Shown one piece after another: positions 21,294 to 23,597 of a stretch of 23,597 nucleotides of DNA; positions within the stretch are counted from its first letter, which is position 1; every line of letters begins with the position of its first letter. This stretch comes from UBA4744 sp035282865. GTDB taxonomy: Bacteria > Actinomycetota > Acidimicrobiia > Spongiisociales > UBA4744. Both the position numbers and the translations under genes were made by a program. The notes under the pieces were generated by a model. That model did no database searches. It saw nothing but the letters and a program-made list of their open reading frames with translations, and was not told the DNA's origin. The DNA lies in assembly GCA_035282865.1 (NCBI GenBank), contig DATEVB010000141.1, positions 1-23,597 on the forward strand. The letters are read 5' to 3'.

Positions 21294-22055
21294 ATGAGCT
21301 ACACGGTCAGTGAGGTTTCCCAGGCTGCCGGCGTGACGGTGCGCACCCTGCACCATTACGACGAGATCGGATCGCTCAGGCCGTCGGCAAGGAGTAAGGC
21401 CGGATACCGGCAGTACGACGAACTGGATCTAGAGCGGTTGCAGGAAGTGTTGTTCTATCGGGAACTCGGCTTCGGACTGAAGGAGATCACCCGTTTGGTT
21501 GATGCTCCGGCCCGCAACCGCTCCCGCATCCTGAAACAGCAACGAAAACTGATCGAGCAACAAATCAAGCGGCTACAAGCGATGGTGGAATCCGTCGACG
21601 AAGCCTTGCAGGCACACGAGGACGGACGCACCATGAACAAGGACGAGATGTTTGATGTCTTCGGCGATTTCGATCCCGCCGAATACGAGGATGAAGTGCG
21701 CGACCGGTGGGGCGAGACCGAAGCGTACGCCGAGTCGAGCAAGCGAACCGCTCGCTACACCAAGGAAGATTGGAAGCGCATGGGAGAGGAGTCGGGAGCT
21801 ATCAACCGGCATCTCGCCGAGTTGTTTGCGGCCGGGACGGCTCCCGAGACGCCGGAGGCACTGCGGGCAGCCGAACGTCATCGGTTGCACATCGACCGTT
21901 GGTTCTATCCGTGCTCCTATGAGATCCACACAGGGTTGGGTGAGATGTACGTGGTCGACCCCCGGTTCACCAAGTTCTGGGACGACTTCCAGCCGGGTCT
22001 GGCGGTCTTCGTCAGGGACGCGTTTCGGGCCAACGCCGACCGGGCCTCAGGCTAG
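21294..22055 (+). CDS. TipA-type MerR-family transcriptional regulator
   Basis: This 253-residue regulator has an N-terminal MerR winged helix (about 1-70: YTVSEVSQAAGVTVRTLHHYDEIGSLRPS, GYRQYDELDLERLQEVLFYRELGFGLKEI), a long coiled-coil dimerisation helix (about 76-108) and a C-terminal TipAS antibiotic-recognition domain (about 115-245), with WFYPCSYEIHTGLGEMYV typical of that domain. TipAS proteins bind thiopeptides or other hydrophobic drugs, often covalently through a Cys; the Cys in FYPCS is at the usual place. The next intact gene, on the opposite strand, is an MFS transporter that could be a target. ATG 21294 is preferred over GTG 21285, which would lie before the predicted transcript start. 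Confidence 0.9.
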   Translation: MSYTVSEVSQAAGVTVRTLHHYDEIGSLRPSARSKAGYRQYDELDLERLQEVLFYRELGFGLKEITRLVDAPARNRSRILKQQRKLIEQQIKRLQAMVESVDEALQAHEDGRTMNKDEMFDVFGDFDPAEYEDEVRDRWGETEAYAESSKRTARYTKEDWKRMGEESGAINRHLAELFAAGTAPETPEALRAAERHRLHIDRWFYPCSYEIHTGLGEMYVVDPRFTKFWDDFQPGLAVFVRDAFRANADRASG

Positions 22056-22061
22056 GGATTC

Positions 22062-22387
22062 TCACTCGAAACCGGCCATGAGGTCGCGAAACGCGGCCCA
22101 ACCCCCGGCGAGCCCCTCGGCCAGCGAAACAAGCTCGGTTCCGGCCACGTCAACGGCAATCGGGAAGTCTGCGTATCGAACGGCCCATCGATGGTGATCG
22201 TGGTCTCGACGACCCCATCGATGGGAAACATGGTCCGGATCGGAACCGTCAACGTACGGTCGAGAGCTATCTCGGCATCGATGAAGATATCCTCATCGAT
22301 CGGAACTCCGAACTCGATGGGGGAGGAACGGAAGCTGTCGAGACGCGCCACCGCCTCGTCCATGCCGCGTCCGACTTGGGTCAACGC
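22062..22387 (-). pseudogene. Frameshifted, shortened remnant of an unrecognised protein
   Basis: Two minus-strand frames both look coding and join through a shift. The first (about 22387 to 22180) reads DEAVARLDSFRSSPIEFGV, then IFIDAEIALDRTLTVPIRT and FPIDGVVETTITIDGP. The second (about 22178 to the TGA at 22062-22064) reads YADFPIAVDVAGTELV, then SLAEGLAGGWAAFRDLMAGFE. A single missing base near 22176-22186 would join them. Read through in one frame, the C-terminal part becomes implausible. Alternating hydrophobic repeats with PID/VPI resemble beta-rich extracytoplasmic domains of actinobacterial membrane-anchored proteins, but no N-terminal helix is present. ATG 22363 or TTG 22387 could be the start. 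It follows the MFS gene by 16-40 bp. A sequencing error cannot be excluded. Confidence 0.65.
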
Positions 22388-22403
22388 TCGCCTCGATAGC
22401 GCC

Positions 22404-23597
22404 CTACGTCGGCGGGACCTCGATCGGATCGGACACCGCTTTTTCCCGGCGCGCCAGGACCAAGAACGGCAAGGCCAGCACCTGAATGGCGGCCGCCACC
22501 ACATACGAAGCGGAGTACCCGCCGACATCGGCGACCCGGCCTAATGCCGGCTGCGCCACCACCCCGCCTGCCGAGCCCATGAGAGCGTCAAACGAGAGCA
22601 CGGTGGCGCGCTGCTCCGAAGGGATCAAACCGTTCAGATATGCCTGCCGGATGGGGGTGGCTGCAGCAGAGGCCAGGGCCCACACCGCCAGGAAGACGAT
22701 GGCCATCCAGAAGATCGAAGTCCAACCGATCAGGCCGAGCATCGCCACGCTGAGGGCGCCGGTGAGGATCAGCGCGTGGGTACGTCGGGAAAAGAGCTTC
22801 CTGACAAACGGGACGACCAAACCCCCGACGATTTGCGCACCGGCCACGATAGCGGCGGCAAGTCCGGCGATGCCATAGGCATTCGGGTCGCCGTACAGCT
22901 CGAGCAAGTAAGGCTGCAGGGCATAGAAGGCGTAAACGCCTACCCCCATCGAGAATGGGGCAGCCAGCATCACCCACCGGATCGGTGGCTTGCGCCACCC
23001 GGCATCGATCGACGCCTTCAGGACGGTCGTGACCTCGTCGATAGGACCTTTGCCCTTGGTCGGGGTGAAGCCAACGTCACGCATCAGCAGGAAGGCGGCC
23101 AGCATGGTCAACCCCAGCATGACCGCCCGCAGGATGTAGGGAACGCCCAGGTTGGTGGCCTGGGCGATGAAGCCCCCGGCCACCGATCCGGCCAGCATCG
23201 CGGCGCCTGCCACCGATTGGCCCTTGGCGAACACCGATTCGAGATGGCCGTCGAACTTGGTGAAGGTGAGGGCATCGACCAGCCAGGCTTCGACCGCGCC
23301 CGAGAAGAAGGTGAAGCCCAGTCCGATGAGGGCAGAAGCCACGGCCCATCCCCAGAACGGTGCCATGGTCCGCCACATGAACAGATACAGGAGCGTGGAT
23401 GCCAATAGCGTTACCGCGCCGAGGAGGTAGGAAACTCGCCGCCCCCGTACGTCGGCAACGACGCCGGTGGGAACCTCGAAGATCACCTGCCCGGCCGTGA
23501 AGAAGGCATTGGCGGCAAACGCCTGCGTGTTCGTCAAACCAGCGTCGAGCAAGAAGAGGGTGTTGATGCCCCAAATTAAGGAAGTGGCGAGGGTCGA
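22404..23597 (-). CDS. MFS transporter, N-terminus cut by window end
   Basis: At least 397 residues of a major facilitator are visible; the frame stays open through the right edge (ending TSLIWGINTLFLLDAG at its start), so the true start lies outside. The conserved loop after helix 2 is present as FEVPTGVVADVRGRRVSYLLG, the MFS A-like motif. About eleven hydrophobic segments follow, with a central cytosolic loop (FTPTKGKGPIDEVTTVLKASI) separating the two halves. A second-half counterpart reads QIVGGLVVPFVRKLFSRRTHALI. It resembles drug/small-molecule exporters of the DHA type, but the substrate is not evident. It is convergent with the TipA-type regulator, 348 bp apart with the pseudogene in between. 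Confidence 0.87.
   Translation of the reverse strand, partial: STLATSLIWGINTLFLLDAGLTNTQAFAANAFFTAGQVIFEVPTGVVADVRGRRVSYLLGAVTLLASTLLYLFMWRTMAPFWGWAVASALIGLGFTFFSGAVEAWLVDALTFTKFDGHLESVFAKGQSVAGAAMLAGSVAGGFIAQATNLGVPYILRAVMLGLTMLAAFLLMRDVGFTPTKGKGPIDEVTTVLKASIDAGWRKPPIRWVMLAAPFSMGVGVYAFYALQPYLLELYGDPNAYGIAGLAAAIVAGAQIVGGLVVPFVRKLFSRRTHALILTGALSVAMLGLIGWTSIFWMAIVFLAVWALASAAATPIRQAYLNGLIPSEQRATVLSFDALMGSAGGVVAQPALGRVADVGGYSASYVVAAAIQVLALPFLVLARREKAVSDPIEVPPT

Noticed and set aside
22052..22528. Single-frame 158-residue minus-strand protein
   Set aside because: Its N-terminal third is a shadow of the MFS gene and its C-terminal third is out of frame; the two-frame reading gives better protein text.

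Overview
The window looks like a chromosomal segment of a high-GC, Gram-positive-type actinobacterium, most likely an uncultivated Acidimicrobiia-like lineage. The reasons are GC-rich codon use, GTG/TTG starts, a lipobox substrate-binding protein with a Thr-rich linker, a Tad/Flp pilus locus without a secretin, a DUF222-type HNH endonuclease, a TipA-type MerR regulator, and several starts that look leaderless (a TAnnnT box 6-7 nt before the start codon, no Shine-Dalgarno). The assignment is inference; no rRNA or universal marker gene is present.

Layout. (1) 1-1286, minus strand: the N-terminus of a proline-rich protein cut by the window edge, then a CysM-type cysteine synthase. (2) 1353-2131: a conserved hypothetical protein convergent with a small excisionase/BldC-like HTH protein; their stop codons share a CTAG. 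(3) 2336-9090, plus strand: a compact Tad-type pilus operon: CpaB-like SAF protein, CpaE/TadZ-like protein, TadA ATPase, TadB, TadC, a 70-residue Flp-type pilin, then three pseudopilins of TadE/TadG type. Most junctions are 4-bp ATGA/GTGA overlaps. No prepilin peptidase or secretin is encoded here. (4) 9091-12007: a looser accessory stretch with a decayed HNH-gene scrap, an NTF2/SnoaL-like protein, a tRNA-like T-arm fragment, a four-helix membrane protein and an intact DUF222 HNH endonuclease on the minus strand. (5) 12149-15232, plus strand: an HSL-type alpha/beta hydrolase, a possible 36-residue small protein, an adenosine deaminase and a SAM hydroxide adenosyltransferase (DUF62). The last two form a plausible SAM to adenosine to inosine route. 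(6) 15229-17795, minus strand: a complete polar amino-acid ABC importer. (7) 17899-19897: a pirin and a ROK fructokinase-type sugar kinase, divergent around a palindrome. (8) 19998-22055, plus strand: a ceramidase-like CREST membrane hydrolase, a bacterial PH-domain/SHOCT membrane protein, and a TipA-type MerR regulator with a textbook 19-bp-spacer operator-promoter. (9) 22062-23597, minus strand: an MFS transporter cut by the window edge, followed by a frameshifted remnant of a secreted or membrane-anchored protein.

I found no CRISPR array, intact insertion sequence, prophage, rRNA or convincing intact tRNA. No clearly undescribed multi-gene system is visible. The observations most worth checking are the SAM-hydrolase/adenosine-deaminase pair with its preceding small ORF, the Tad locus with a Walker-A-degenerate CpaE and four different pilin-like subunits, the TipA-like operator, the recurrent leaderless promoter signature, and the decayed HNH and frameshifted loci.
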